From positions 1 through 44,607 of the IMG/VR virus record IMGVR_UViG_3300020172_001934: 44,607 nucleotides of DNA. One strand, 5' to 3'. Within the stretch, counting starts at the first letter, position 1. Each line of letters opens with the position of its first letter. Below, one piece after another: positions 24,439 through 33,017 of the stretch. The stretch comes from a virus. The translations under genes and the position numbers were made by a program. Under the pieces are notes generated by a model that searched no databases, was not told the DNA's origin, and saw nothing but the letters and a program-made list of their open reading frames with translations.

Positions 24439-25379
24439 AGATTGTATTTTTTAGTGGTAGATTCAAAAACAAACGTGCCAGCCATAGACTACGAGGCGAA
24501 CTTATGGCCAACACATTGGCCAACATGGGCTACAATGCCACCTGTGGGCGCAGTCTTGAGGGAGTTGATGCCACAACCACTGTGGTATTCTTAAAAAACT
24601 CGCAGCCCACAGACATACTTGAAGCCAAACGTCTTGGAGCGCATACCATTTATGATCTCTGTGATAACAAGTTTGATGAAAAAGAAGAATACGAACCTTG
24701 CTGTGCTGCAGCCGATGCCATAACAGTCAACAGCGAACAAATGGGCATTAGTGTTCGTCAAACCACTGGACGCAATAGTACAGTGATTCCAGATCCAGCA
24801 GAACGTCCGGTATTGGCACCTTGTTTTGCGCCCAACAGTGACATAAAATTGTTGTGGTTTGGCAGCAGTGCCAGCTTAAAGTTTGTGCCCTGGGTGGAAC
24901 TTTGGCAGCAACTTGAATCACAAATTAAAAATTATCAATTCACCATGGTCACTGCCAAAGCTGATCGACTAAAAAACAAAATGATAGAGCGTCAACGTCG
25001 TGGTGTTTTTTCAGGTGTGAATTTTGATAGATTGCATTTTGTAGAGTGGGACTGGGAGTTGCAAGGGCAACTGTTGGCCAGCACAGACATTGTGTTTATT
25101 CCAGTGATACATACTAATTATAGAACTGATACCAAAAGCGCCAATCGTCTCATTGATGGATTAATGAGTGGTCGATTTGTAGTGACAACGCCGCTGGCCA
25201 GTTATGTGGAATTTGAAGCGTGGACCTGGCAACAGCAAGATCTAATGTTAGGAATTCGTTGGGCACGAGAACATCCGGGCAAAACACTGGCAAAGATTCA
25301 AGCCGGACAACAACACACTATTGAAAATTATAGTCCTGTAGCAATAGCACAACGATGGTTAGGAGTTATGCGTGGGTAG
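24435..25379 (+). CDS. GT-B glycosyltransferase
   Basis: A protein of 314 residues with a GT4-like Rossmann pair. The start, MKIVFFSGRFKNKRASHRLR, is typical of GT-B folds. HTIYDLCDNKFD and AITVNSEQMG lie in the acceptor half. IKLLWFGSSASLKFV opens the donor half, and TDIVFIPVIHT then KSANRLIDGLMSGRFVV form the nucleotide-sugar site. The ATG at 24435 makes an ATGA overlap with the TylF-type gene. Acceptor unknown; the operon context indicates an oligosaccharide. Confidence 0.82.
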   Translation: MKIVFFSGRFKNKRASHRLRGELMANTLANMGYNATCGRSLEGVDATTTVVFLKNSQPTDILEAKRLGAHTIYDLCDNKFDEKEEYEPCCAAADAITVNSEQMGISVRQTTGRNSTVIPDPAERPVLAPCFAPNSDIKLLWFGSSASLKFVPWVELWQQLESQIKNYQFTMVTAKADRLKNKMIERQRRGVFSGVNFDRLHFVEWDWELQGQLLASTDIVFIPVIHTNYRTDTKSANRLIDGLMSGRFVVTTPLASYVEFEAWTWQQQDLMLGIRWAREHPGKTLAKIQAGQQHTIENYSPVAIAQRWLGVMRG

Positions 25380-25965
25380 CCCAAATGATTTGCATTATAT
25401 CAAAGCAGTTTGTCCTGAAGTAACAGGCGCCATATTAGAAATTGGTGCCAGAGAAAATGCCACTGGGTTTCGTGGTTACTTTGCTGCCAATGCCGCAGAA
25501 TATGTTGGCACTGATTTAGTGCCTGGCAACGATGTTGATGTAGTGTGCGATTTAACTGCGCCAGAAAATCCGTTGCCTAAAAATCATTTTGATCTTGTGA
25601 TTTGTTGCAGTGTAATGGAACATGTACCAAACCCTTGGGTCATGGCAGAAAAACTTGCTGAGGTGGTCAAGCCTGGAGGCAAACTCTATATCTGTGTGCC
25701 TTGGGCCTGGCGTTACCATGCCTATCCAGATGACTATTATCGTTTTAGTTTTAGGGCTATAGAATATCTATTTCCTGACTTTGAATGGGATCGCTATGCG
25801 TACTCAACTGAAAATGACGGAGACATTCGTTGGATACATAAAAACGAAGTAGGTAGAGACAACAAGTGGTTGTACATTGAACGAGATGATCAAGGTCAGG
25901 TAATTAAAAAGTATGTGCCTTATCTGTTGATTAATTTAATAGGAACTAAGAAAAATGTTAGCTGA
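25372..25965 (+). CDS. Class I SAM methyltransferase
   Basis: A 197-residue methyltransferase with AILEIGARENATGF (a variant SAM loop lacking the usual GxGxG), YVGTDLVPG (acidic ribose site), FDLVICCSVMEHVPNPW and VVKPGGKLYICVPW. The C-terminal part with DYYRFSFRAIEYLF resembles the methyltransferase-11 group found in polysaccharide clusters. It starts at GTG 25372, eight bases before the previous stop. Acceptor unknown. Confidence 0.82.
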   Translation: MGSPNDLHYIKAVCPEVTGAILEIGARENATGFRGYFAANAAEYVGTDLVPGNDVDVVCDLTAPENPLPKNHFDLVICCSVMEHVPNPWVMAEKLAEVVKPGGKLYICVPWAWRYHAYPDDYYRFSFRAIEYLFPDFEWDRYAYSTENDGDIRWIHKNEVGRDNKWLYIERDDQGQVIKKYVPYLLINLIGTKKNVS

Positions 25966-26512
25966 TGTAGTAACAACTGTTAAATCTTCTGGGCAAGCAG
26001 TTCGCTTACACCTTGGCTGTGGCACGGTAAAACTCGCAGGATGGATCAACGTAGATGGCGAGTACATGCAGCATGATCCAGATGTTGTGATCCAAGATAT
26101 CACCAAGACATTTGCACTGGCAGACAACACCGTAGATGAAATACTCACTGTACATGTAGTGGAGCATCTCAGTCGGCAGTATGTGATGCCCATGTTTCGT
26201 GAGTTTTATAGAATATGTCGTCCTGGAGGATCTGTTGCCATGGAATGGCCGGACCTACTAAAAATGTGCCAGGAAGTGGTAAAATATCCTGATTGCTTTT
26301 GGACCACTGACAAGCGGCTGACCAAACGCACAGTGTCTGGGATCTACGGTGATTCGGCACGTTATCCTGATCCCACAATGCTACACAAATGGGGATACAG
26401 CGCCGAATCAATGTGTCGCATGTTTCAAGAAGCAGGTTTTTCTCGCACAGAGATACAACCTAACCAATACGGTAAAAGCGGCATTGACTCAAGAGTGGTG
26501 GCAACAAAATAA
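25955..26512 (+). CDS. Class I SAM methyltransferase
   Basis: A 185-residue methyltransferase with RLHLGCGTVKLAGWINVD (SAM loop and Asp) and VDEILTVHVVEHLS, then FYRICRPGGSVAMEWPD. It belongs to the same broad class as its neighbour but is not a close copy, so the two probably act at different positions or on different substrates. It overlaps the upstream gene by 11 bases and the kinase by one (TAATG), indicating tight translational coupling. Confidence 0.84.
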   Translation: MLADVVTTVKSSGQAVRLHLGCGTVKLAGWINVDGEYMQHDPDVVIQDITKTFALADNTVDEILTVHVVEHLSRQYVMPMFREFYRICRPGGSVAMEWPDLLKMCQEVVKYPDCFWTTDKRLTKRTVSGIYGDSARYPDPTMLHKWGYSAESMCRMFQEAGFSRTEIQPNQYGKSGIDSRVVATK

Positions 26513-27264
26513 TGGCAGCACGTATTGTACAGCAATTTCACGGACATAGCGGCAGCAAGATTTTCTTGATGACCAAACACGGCCGTTTGTTTGTACGCAA
26601 ACAAGGCAACATCGCCAGGAACCTTGACAGGTACACTGTATTATCAAAACAAATTCCGTCAGTGCCAATGCCAGAAATATATCATGTGTTTGATGATACC
26701 ATAGACATGGAATACATTGATGGTGTTGACATGCGTACATATTTGCTTGATAATGACCCTGAGCCTTTGCTGAATTTTTTGACGTTGGTTCTAACAAAAT
26801 TTACTATGTGTATTGAAACCGTTAACTATCAATTCACAGCAGAAGACTTCTTGGATATGATTGATCTTGACGGCATGCCATTCACTGCTGCGGAAATTTT
26901 ACAATCTATACCCACTAAACTACCCAAGAGTCCTTATCACGGCGACTTAACACTTGAAAACATACTGTGGCATCCCACCAAAGGCTTTTATCTAATTGAT
27001 GCGCAGAATGGTATCTGGGATAGTTATATTTTTGACATTTGCAAACTCAGACAAGATATTGAGTGTGGTTGGTTCTTGAGAAACAATCCAGCAGAGCTTG
27101 ATCAAAAATTACAATACCTACAGCAAGGCTTGCTGACTCAATGGCCTGATGCTGCTAATCCTGCCTTGTTGACTTTGATGCTGTTGCGTGTTTATCGTTA
27201 TTGTGATGCACACAGCGAAGAACAAAAATTTATTGTAGAGGCCATTGAAAATTTATGGAAATAA
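26512..27264 (+). CDS. Aminoglycoside/choline-kinase-fold phosphotransferase
   Basis: A 250-residue small-molecule kinase of the APH/choline kinase fold. RLFVRKQGN carries the ATP-binding Lys, IDMEYIDGVDMR is the hinge, YHGDLTLENILW the catalytic loop (D145, N150), and FYLIDAQNG the metal-binding Asp (D163). It is immediately followed, with a 10-base overlap, by a sugar-type nucleotidyltransferase. A kinase then a nucleotidyltransferase is the usual order for activating a small alcohol or sugar (as in LicA/LicC for choline), so it probably makes the phosphate that the next enzyme activates. The actual substrate is unknown. Confidence 0.8.
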   Translation: MAARIVQQFHGHSGSKIFLMTKHGRLFVRKQGNIARNLDRYTVLSKQIPSVPMPEIYHVFDDTIDMEYIDGVDMRTYLLDNDPEPLLNFLTLVLTKFTMCIETVNYQFTAEDFLDMIDLDGMPFTAAEILQSIPTKLPKSPYHGDLTLENILWHPTKGFYLIDAQNGIWDSYIFDICKLRQDIECGWFLRNNPAELDQKLQYLQQGLLTQWPDAANPALLTLMLLRVYRYCDAHSEEQKFIVEAIENLWK

Positions 27265-28277
27265 TTGTACCAGCTGCTGGTCTAAGCACTCGCTTTCCGG
27301 GCATGAGACCAAAATACACACTGACTGATCACAGTGGATTCATGATGATTGAACGTGCCATTGAGCAATACGTGGGACGACATCGTGTTACAATTGGCGT
27401 ACTTAGAGAGCATGTAGAGTCATACCCAGTGTTGCGATATCTCAAAGAAAAATATGGCGATCACGTCAATCCTGTGATCTTAGAACACCCCACAACCGGA
27501 CCAGCACACACAGTTCGCGAGATAATTGCACGAGCCAACATTGACCTAGGCAGCGAAATCCTAATCAAAGATTGTGATAGCTTCTTCTCCCATGACAATC
27601 CACCTGGCAACTACGTGTGTGTCAGTGACATTGCCCAACATGAAGTTTTGAAACGGCTGTCCAGCAAGAGTTTTGTACGTATTGATGAGCACGATGTTAT
27701 TACTGACATTGCAGAAAAACAAATTATTGGCGATATGTTTTGTGTAGGCGGATACAAATTTTCCAGTGCTGCGACATTTGTCAACGCCTATGATGAATTA
27801 AGCCATCGCAATGGTGAAGTGTTTGTCAGTCATGTCATACAACACTGTTTGTCACAAGGTCATATGTTTTTTGCAGAGGCGGTTGATCAATATGTTGATG
27901 TTGGCACTGCTGAAGAATGGCATGCCTATAATGATTTGGCTGTGATTTTTTGTGACATTGATGGAACCATCGTACATGCGCAAGCCAGAGAAGAATTTGG
28001 CGAGTCACCTGTGCCCTTGGTTAAAAATATCAAATTAGTACAAGACATGGTTGCACAAGGTTCACAACTGGTGTTTACCACAGCAAGGCCCACAGAGCGA
28101 TATGATGAAATCTACACCATGCTTGAAACATTGGGGTTCAAAGATTTTACTTTAATCACTGGATTGAAGAATGTCAAACGTATATTAATTAACGATTACA
28201 ACACAGCCAATCCTTATCCACGAGCCATAGCCGTGAACATACCACGAGACAGCGACACTATAGGAGACTTTTTGTGA
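27255..28277 (+). CDS. Nucleotidyltransferase-HAD phosphatase fusion
   Basis: A 340-residue two-domain enzyme. Residues 1-225 form a sugar-nucleotidyltransferase fold: IVPAAGLSTRFPGMRPK is the nucleotide loop with its Lys, KDCDSFF (D106, D108) binds metal, and YVDVGTAEEW closes the domain. Residues about 229-340 are a HAD-type domain with FCDIDGTIV (nucleophile D234, D236), VFTTARPTERYD (motif II Thr) and VKRILINDYNTANPYPRA (motif III Lys, motif IV Asp). The fusion suggests consecutive steps in making an activated sugar or similar group. The N-terminus looks closer to RfbA/GlmU-type than KdsB-type enzymes. Confidence 0.82.
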   Translation: MEIIVPAAGLSTRFPGMRPKYTLTDHSGFMMIERAIEQYVGRHRVTIGVLREHVESYPVLRYLKEKYGDHVNPVILEHPTTGPAHTVREIIARANIDLGSEILIKDCDSFFSHDNPPGNYVCVSDIAQHEVLKRLSSKSFVRIDEHDVITDIAEKQIIGDMFCVGGYKFSSAATFVNAYDELSHRNGEVFVSHVIQHCLSQGHMFFAEAVDQYVDVGTAEEWHAYNDLAVIFCDIDGTIVHAQAREEFGESPVPLVKNIKLVQDMVAQGSQLVFTTARPTERYDEIYTMLETLGFKDFTLITGLKNVKRILINDYNTANPYPRAIAVNIPRDSDTIGDFL

Positions 28278-29131
28278 TAGCAGTATTTTACACAGGCGAT
28301 GTTCGTCACAATCAAAACATAGCCACAGCTAACCACAAACTATTGATTGATCGGTTGCGTGAGTTAGGTGAAGTCAACGTATATAGATTTACTAGAGATG
28401 ACCCTGATCGTGGTGAATGTCCGTATGATCCTCCACTGGATATTGATGACCCGGATGTTGTATATCGTCGAGGACAGGGCGGAGCTGTACAAGTCTGGGA
28501 TTTTATGCGCGGAGTTCAACGTACTCAAGAACCCATTGTGATTAGATTGAGAACTGATCTATGGTTTACTCCCTCTAGCATAGAGGTTGTTGTTGACGAA
28601 GTCCGAGCATTGATAGACAATGATTACGGTATTGCATACTTTGGTAGTGATTGGGTCAACGATACTATTGGGGCAGAAAATTTGAAATTAAATGTTGACA
28701 TCAACTATGATCCGCATGTACAAGATTTTGTTGTAGCAGCTCGCAGGGATAGTTTAAAAAGTTTTGAAGATGTAGTGAAAAAGCTAGACGAAATTAATCC
28801 CAACAAACGTCGCAGCGGCAATAAAACGTTTAGATTCATTGTGCCTTATAAACAAATTGGTAAAAATGCCCAGGAGCAGACCGTCAAGACTTATAGAATA
28901 CTGTGCCAAGTCTATCTGATACGGCAAGATTACCGTGAGTACCCCGACGATACACTAGTATGTCGCGATTACATACAGAGTTATATTGTAGATGACAAAG
29001 CCAAACTAGGAAAGAAAAATTTAACAATTCCGCATCCCATGCAGGATGCTGCAAACTGGTGGCGAGCGCAACAGGGATGGGAACCCAAAGATATTAAAAT
29101 TAAACAATGGTGGGATTGGCAAACATTATGA
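28274..29131 (+). CDS. RTD-motif glycosyltransferase-like protein, copy 1
   Basis: A 285-residue protein starting GTG at 28274 (GTGA overlap). VFYTGDVRHNQNIATANH opens it, then VQVWDFMRG, IVIRLRTDLWF (a candidate DxD-equivalent), IAYFGSD and VQDFVVAARR. The pattern resembles LPS-synthesis proteins of the WavE type, in which an Arg-x-Asp motif sits after a beta-strand. The next gene is a shorter paralogue with the same motifs in the same order. A long insert (about residues 165-240) is found only here. Acceptor and donor are unknown. Confidence 0.65.
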   Translation: MIAVFYTGDVRHNQNIATANHKLLIDRLRELGEVNVYRFTRDDPDRGECPYDPPLDIDDPDVVYRRGQGGAVQVWDFMRGVQRTQEPIVIRLRTDLWFTPSSIEVVVDEVRALIDNDYGIAYFGSDWVNDTIGAENLKLNVDINYDPHVQDFVVAARRDSLKSFEDVVKKLDEINPNKRRSGNKTFRFIVPYKQIGKNAQEQTVKTYRILCQVYLIRQDYREYPDDTLVCRDYIQSYIVDDKAKLGKKNLTIPHPMQDAANWWRAQQGWEPKDIKIKQWWDWQTL

Positions 29132-29811
29132 TAGGTATATTTTATATTGGTGAACCAAGATTCGCCGACATTGGTCGTGCCAACCATGAAAAATTATGGA
29201 ACAAATTAAGAGAGAACTGGCCCATACAAATCTATGATTACACCTGGAACCAGGCATGGCCAAGAAATTGTCCCAGTGATCTAGCTGGTGTTGTTCAAGT
29301 CTGGGATTTTTACAAAGCATTGTCACTGACGCCTGAAAAGTACATCATCAAAATGCGCACCGATGTATGGTTAAGCGACGCTGCAGTTGATGTTATTTTC
29401 AAAGAACTTTCAATAATTGTCAATGATGAAAATGATCTCGCATACATTGGTATGGAGTTGGTCACAGACTTTGGGGAAACTTATAATCGTATTCCAGCTC
29501 AAGGATTTCCCAAAGTACAAGACTTTGTAATATGTGCCAACCGAGAAAAAATACCCCCAACAGATGCACCACTGTGGGCGGGGCAAAATATCAAAAAACT
29601 CAAAAGTGGAAATAGAACTTTTAGATTGTTGATGTTACCTGACACTCGTGCTTACACAGTGCGAACTCATATGCCATTGATAAGGAACAATTATCAACAT
29701 CCTGATGAATGGCAAATTACCTATGACTTTGTATCACAGTACCATAAAGTCACTGCAGCAGTGGCCTGGTGGGCCTTAAAAAATCCAAAAAATGCCCAGC
29801 GAATATTATAA
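29128..29811 (+). CDS. RTD-motif glycosyltransferase-like protein, copy 2
   Basis: About 227 residues from the ATG at 29128 (ATGA overlap), paralogous to the gene just upstream: IFYIGEPRFADIGRANHEKL, VVQVWDFYKAL, YIIKMRTDVWLSD, LAYIGMEL and VQDFVICANREK align one by one with copy 1, and both end in a WW-containing segment. A tandem duplication followed by divergence explains the pair, which may add two successive sugars. The start at 29107 would extend into the previous gene and is not preferred. Confidence 0.68.
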   Translation: MIGIFYIGEPRFADIGRANHEKLWNKLRENWPIQIYDYTWNQAWPRNCPSDLAGVVQVWDFYKALSLTPEKYIIKMRTDVWLSDAAVDVIFKELSIIVNDENDLAYIGMELVTDFGETYNRIPAQGFPKVQDFVICANREKIPPTDAPLWAGQNIKKLKSGNRTFRLLMLPDTRAYTVRTHMPLIRNNYQHPDEWQITYDFVSQYHKVTAAVAWWALKNPKNAQRIL

Positions 29812-30418
29812 TACAAGTATTGAACAAGGCAAAAGTTATCAGCTTCTCAAAAAAGGGTGGGGAGGCAATGACAGCAAAAAATATGCCTTGCACATTGCCG
29901 ATCTAGTTGCTAAGTATCAAGCTCAAACCATGCTTGATTATGGCAGCGGCCGTGGTGATCAGTATACTATTCCAGTAACGTGGCCAACACCTGAATTCAA
30001 TGTGTTTACTGATGCGATGACATTAGATCAGCGCATTGGTATTGAATCTTATTTCATGTACGATCCTTGTGTGCCCGGGATTGATCAGCTGCCTGCGCCA
30101 GGATCAAAGTTTGATTGTGTAATTTGCACACAGGTAGTAGGCAGTATTCCTGATGATGATATGCCTTGGGTGGCGGAGTTGCTGATGAGTTATGCAACTA
30201 AATTTTGTTTTGTTGGTTTATTGGATCCTACAATACCAGTTAAAAGCAAAAAACAAGGGTTGTACGACAAACAATTTTTTTCAGCGCAACGTACACAACA
30301 ATGGTATTGGGATCAGTTCAAAGACTGGCGTGGGTCAGACTTGTATATCTATTTCAAAGGTCCTACTTCATACCAAGAAGATTGGCATGTGGACAACGCC
30401 TATCAGTTTGATTATTGA
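29792..30418 (+). CDS. SAM methyltransferase-like protein
   Basis: A 208-residue protein with MLDYGSGRGDQYTIP (SAM loop), MYDPCVPGIDQLPAP, FDCVICTQVVGSIPDDDM and FCFVGLLDP, which follow the strand order of class I methyltransferases although the motif after strand 4 is atypical. The C-terminal WYWDQFKDWRGSDLYIYF is rich in aromatic residues. It is the last gene of the rightward operon, overlaps the previous gene by 20 bases and meets a convergent gene with a seven-base overlap. No terminator hairpin is visible at the junction. Confidence 0.68.
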   Translation: MPSEYYNTSIEQGKSYQLLKKGWGGNDSKKYALHIADLVAKYQAQTMLDYGSGRGDQYTIPVTWPTPEFNVFTDAMTLDQRIGIESYFMYDPCVPGIDQLPAPGSKFDCVICTQVVGSIPDDDMPWVAELLMSYATKFCFVGLLDPTIPVKSKKQGLYDKQFFSAQRTQQWYWDQFKDWRGSDLYIYFKGPTSYQEDWHVDNAYQFDY

Positions 30419-31314
30419 ATAAACGGCAGAAACTTTTGATACACTAGGCCCTGGCGACTTTCTTCGTCGCTCCAGTGACATGCTGCCAAATCATAAATCC
30501 ACTGCTCTCTTTCAAAAAATTCTGGTTCCCTAATACGAGCGACATCATGATGAGAAACGGCCCAGCACACCGAACTCCGATCGTCAACCACCAACGGTAC
30601 TCCGGCTAAGATTGGTGCTACACCCGAACTAGAATTAAACACACAGGCCGACTGCGCATCTGACAGATCGTCATACAAGGAGCGTTGTTTGCTGGGACTG
30701 AGCATGACATTAAATTGAGACAGTTGTGATAGGTCAATATGCTTTCCAGGATGTGGTCTCACCAATATAGGTAGATCTGTTACTGCCCTAACTTCATGAA
30801 TTTTATGTTGAACCCATTCAATTGGATTCATGCCTTTCATTGACCAGCCACCATCACGCTGCATCAACAACAAAATATAGCTGCCGCGATTGCGCCAAGG
30901 TTGCATTTGTAAATTTAAATCTTGGCTAATAATATTCCAACGAGAACTATCACTGTTTTTGTTGGCGTACTCTGCAGTGTCATAAAACACACCATTGAGA
31001 CTATATCTTAGATATTTTCCATTGGGATCATGAAATTTAAACGTTGACGCATCAATGGCCATGACATGATTGTTATGGCGTTTTTGTTCTTTGACCACTG
31101 CTTGTCGTAGACGTATGTTGGGACCGTCTTGCAACGGACTAGGCCAACCCAATATCACAGACAAACGAGCTGGCTTTACGTTATAACTGGTTTCAACATG
31201 CACTGATGCACCTTGTGATCGTGCGCCATCGGCAAAGGCCTGTAAAACATCAATTTTTCTACTGGCAGTTTGCTTTTGTAGACTACTGAAATAAACTACT
31301 ACGTCATGCATCAT
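30412..31314 (-). CDS. Capsule-type glycosyltransferase-like protein
   Basis: A 300-residue member of the same group as the genes at 20041 and 21716. LSVILGWPSPLQDGPN is the N-terminal domain strand. LPILVRPHPGKH (like RPHPRS at 20041), ACVFNSSSGVAPILAGVPLVVDD and a final FEREQWIYDLAACHW complete the GT-B donor half. ATG codons at 31314 and 31311 are both possible. It overlaps the two-domain transferase upstream by 11 bases, so the two are made together. Donor sugar unknown; the KpsC/KpsS resemblance hints at Kdo or a related acid sugar. Confidence 0.7.
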   Translation of the reverse strand: MMHDVVVYFSSLQKQTASRKIDVLQAFADGARSQGASVHVETSYNVKPARLSVILGWPSPLQDGPNIRLRQAVVKEQKRHNNHVMAIDASTFKFHDPNGKYLRYSLNGVFYDTAEYANKNSDSSRWNIISQDLNLQMQPWRNRGSYILLLMQRDGGWSMKGMNPIEWVQHKIHEVRAVTDLPILVRPHPGKHIDLSQLSQFNVMLSPSKQRSLYDDLSDAQSACVFNSSSGVAPILAGVPLVVDDRSSVCWAVSHHDVARIREPEFFEREQWIYDLAACHWSDEESRQGLVYQKFLPFIQ

Positions 31315-32956
31315 CGTTTAATATACGCCAAGCAGTGCCATCACGCATTTCTAACTCTGTGAACTGGCAATAGGCCAAATGTGCTGCCCACTCTTCAACT
31401 TCGTCTAATGTAGGGATATGCGGATTTTCAATGTCCTTGAGATCACGGGATGTAATTGGATTGGCAGCACTTGGTCCCAGGGTAATTGCTGGCTTGCCCA
31501 TCATGATTGCTTCTACTGCTGCAATACTTGAAAAGGTAACCAAGCAATGAATGTTGCGTTCTAACGCCATTTCCATGGTATCCGAACTCTGACGCACCGA
31601 ACGACTTTGCTTGTTGCGTACTATGACTTCACGATCACTCCACAATCTAATAGTGGCTATGGTTTCTTCCAACCACTTGTCTAAATCAATGCCATAGCAC
31701 ATCAATAGTTTTTGGCTAGGTGGTGCCAATAAAATATTTGCACCAGGTCTAAACTTTCTTGAGGCAAATCCCGTAGCTGATAGGCGATCTCTTGAGCGGT
31801 GCTTGACTTCGCCAAGATATTGCATGTCGTTTTTTGTGATGCGGTGATAAGTTTTCTTACGTCCATTACCAAAGTATCCGGTATCAATGTAATAAAAATC
31901 TCTCCCAGCAGCGCGACAAGCATCCATGTGTTTGCGCTTGGTCACACCGCGCAATACCATGGGAGTTTTATCTTCGGCTGTTTTGTCCCAGACTGAAATT
32001 TGTCCACCGGATCCTAAAATAAAACTCTTTAGGAATGGATCATAATTTTGTCCTTTGGCTTCAAGTTTGTCACTGGCTTCTTCAACAGTGTCGGCTTCAA
32101 CGGCCACCGCAGCCTTGTTATTAAGCATGGCTAAATCCTTTATTATTTGCTCGTAATCCGACTCTGAATAGTACTGTGCCGCAGGATCTACGCGATAAGA
32201 AATTATTTTTTCAAATAACTCTATCATCTTCGGGGGAATATTTTCAAACTGATGTGGCACTGGGGGGACCTGAAGACTTTTCTGCCAACTCTGATAGGCT
32301 TCGGCGTAATGCCAGCCGTACTCGCAGTGACGATAGTTTTCAAACCAAGGGCCACCTTCGGTATAGTGAATGGCTTTGGGAGTTCCATCTTTGGGTTCTT
32401 TGTACCAGTTGACCAGCCAATTCCATTCAGGGCCAATACCACCAATTTCAAGACTGTCGGTGACCCATTCAAATCTATGTAAGTATTGTCCGGATTTTGT
32501 GTTCACTACTTCAGGTGTGAGATTCTTGCAACTGGCATGACCACAGTTAAACAGCATCATACTGCTCCAGTTTTTACGTGGATATGGGTGTTGTTCCTTA
32601 CCATCCATTTTAACTGTATTGGTAGGCTGATATTTGTGTTTGACTACTTGAACTGCAAACTTTGATTCCATGTGCTGAAACAGTTCTCGTATATCACCGG
32701 TAAACACAAAATCACAATCAACAAACACTGCCCATCCAGAGTAACCCATAAGATGAGGTACTAAGAATCTTGTAAAGGTAAATTCTGTGCTAGAAGTGGG
32801 GTCAACATCTCGCCAATAGTGTTTTTGATCACGCAGCACTGATTGCTTCAAAAACTCAACTTGCACCGGCATTGTGCTGTGTTTCAGGATACTATGGCGA
32901 CAGACTTCTGCAGCTTCTGCTTCGCGCGGATCCCATCCTATGAATACTTTAAACAT
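31304..32956 (-). CDS. Two-domain glycosyltransferase (GT8-like + capsule-type)
   Basis: A 550-residue fusion. Residues about 1-230 are a GT-A domain starting FKVFIGWDPREAEAAEV, with WAVFVDCDFVFTGDI (DxD) and IHYTEGGPWFENY near its end. A linker with a predicted helix follows (about 250-300). Residues about 310-550 match the free-standing protein at 21716 throughout (see that entry). The two halves could add two different sugars in sequence, as in dual-domain capsule polymerases. A GATAAATA late-type box lies 34 bases upstream of the ATG. It is the promoter-proximal gene of this minus-strand pair. Confidence 0.78.
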   Translation of the reverse strand: MFKVFIGWDPREAEAAEVCRHSILKHSTMPVQVEFLKQSVLRDQKHYWRDVDPTSSTEFTFTRFLVPHLMGYSGWAVFVDCDFVFTGDIRELFQHMESKFAVQVVKHKYQPTNTVKMDGKEQHPYPRKNWSSMMLFNCGHASCKNLTPEVVNTKSGQYLHRFEWVTDSLEIGGIGPEWNWLVNWYKEPKDGTPKAIHYTEGGPWFENYRHCEYGWHYAEAYQSWQKSLQVPPVPHQFENIPPKMIELFEKIISYRVDPAAQYYSESDYEQIIKDLAMLNNKAAVAVEADTVEEASDKLEAKGQNYDPFLKSFILGSGGQISVWDKTAEDKTPMVLRGVTKRKHMDACRAAGRDFYYIDTGYFGNGRKKTYHRITKNDMQYLGEVKHRSRDRLSATGFASRKFRPGANILLAPPSQKLLMCYGIDLDKWLEETIATIRLWSDREVIVRNKQSRSVRQSSDTMEMALERNIHCLVTFSSIAAVEAIMMGKPAITLGPSAANPITSRDLKDIENPHIPTLDEVEEWAAHLAYCQFTELEMRDGTAWRILNDDA

Positions 32957-32990
32957 TGATTTTTCTCTCTACCCCATTGGTTGTATAGGA

Positions 32991-32998
32991 TATTTATC
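32991..32998 (-). promoter_or_regulatory. Late-type promoter box GATAAATA
   Basis: A NATAAATA match on the minus strand in a 61-base gap, 34 bases before the ATG of the two-domain glycosyltransferase. If used, glycan genes here would be late-expressed, in step with virion genes. Confidence 0.5.
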
Positions 32999-33017
32999 TG
33001 CGTATATTACAGCAGAT

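Noticed and set aside
30405-30425. Bidirectional terminator at the convergent junction
   Set aside because: The genes overlap by seven bases and no stem with a T-run is visible on either strand.
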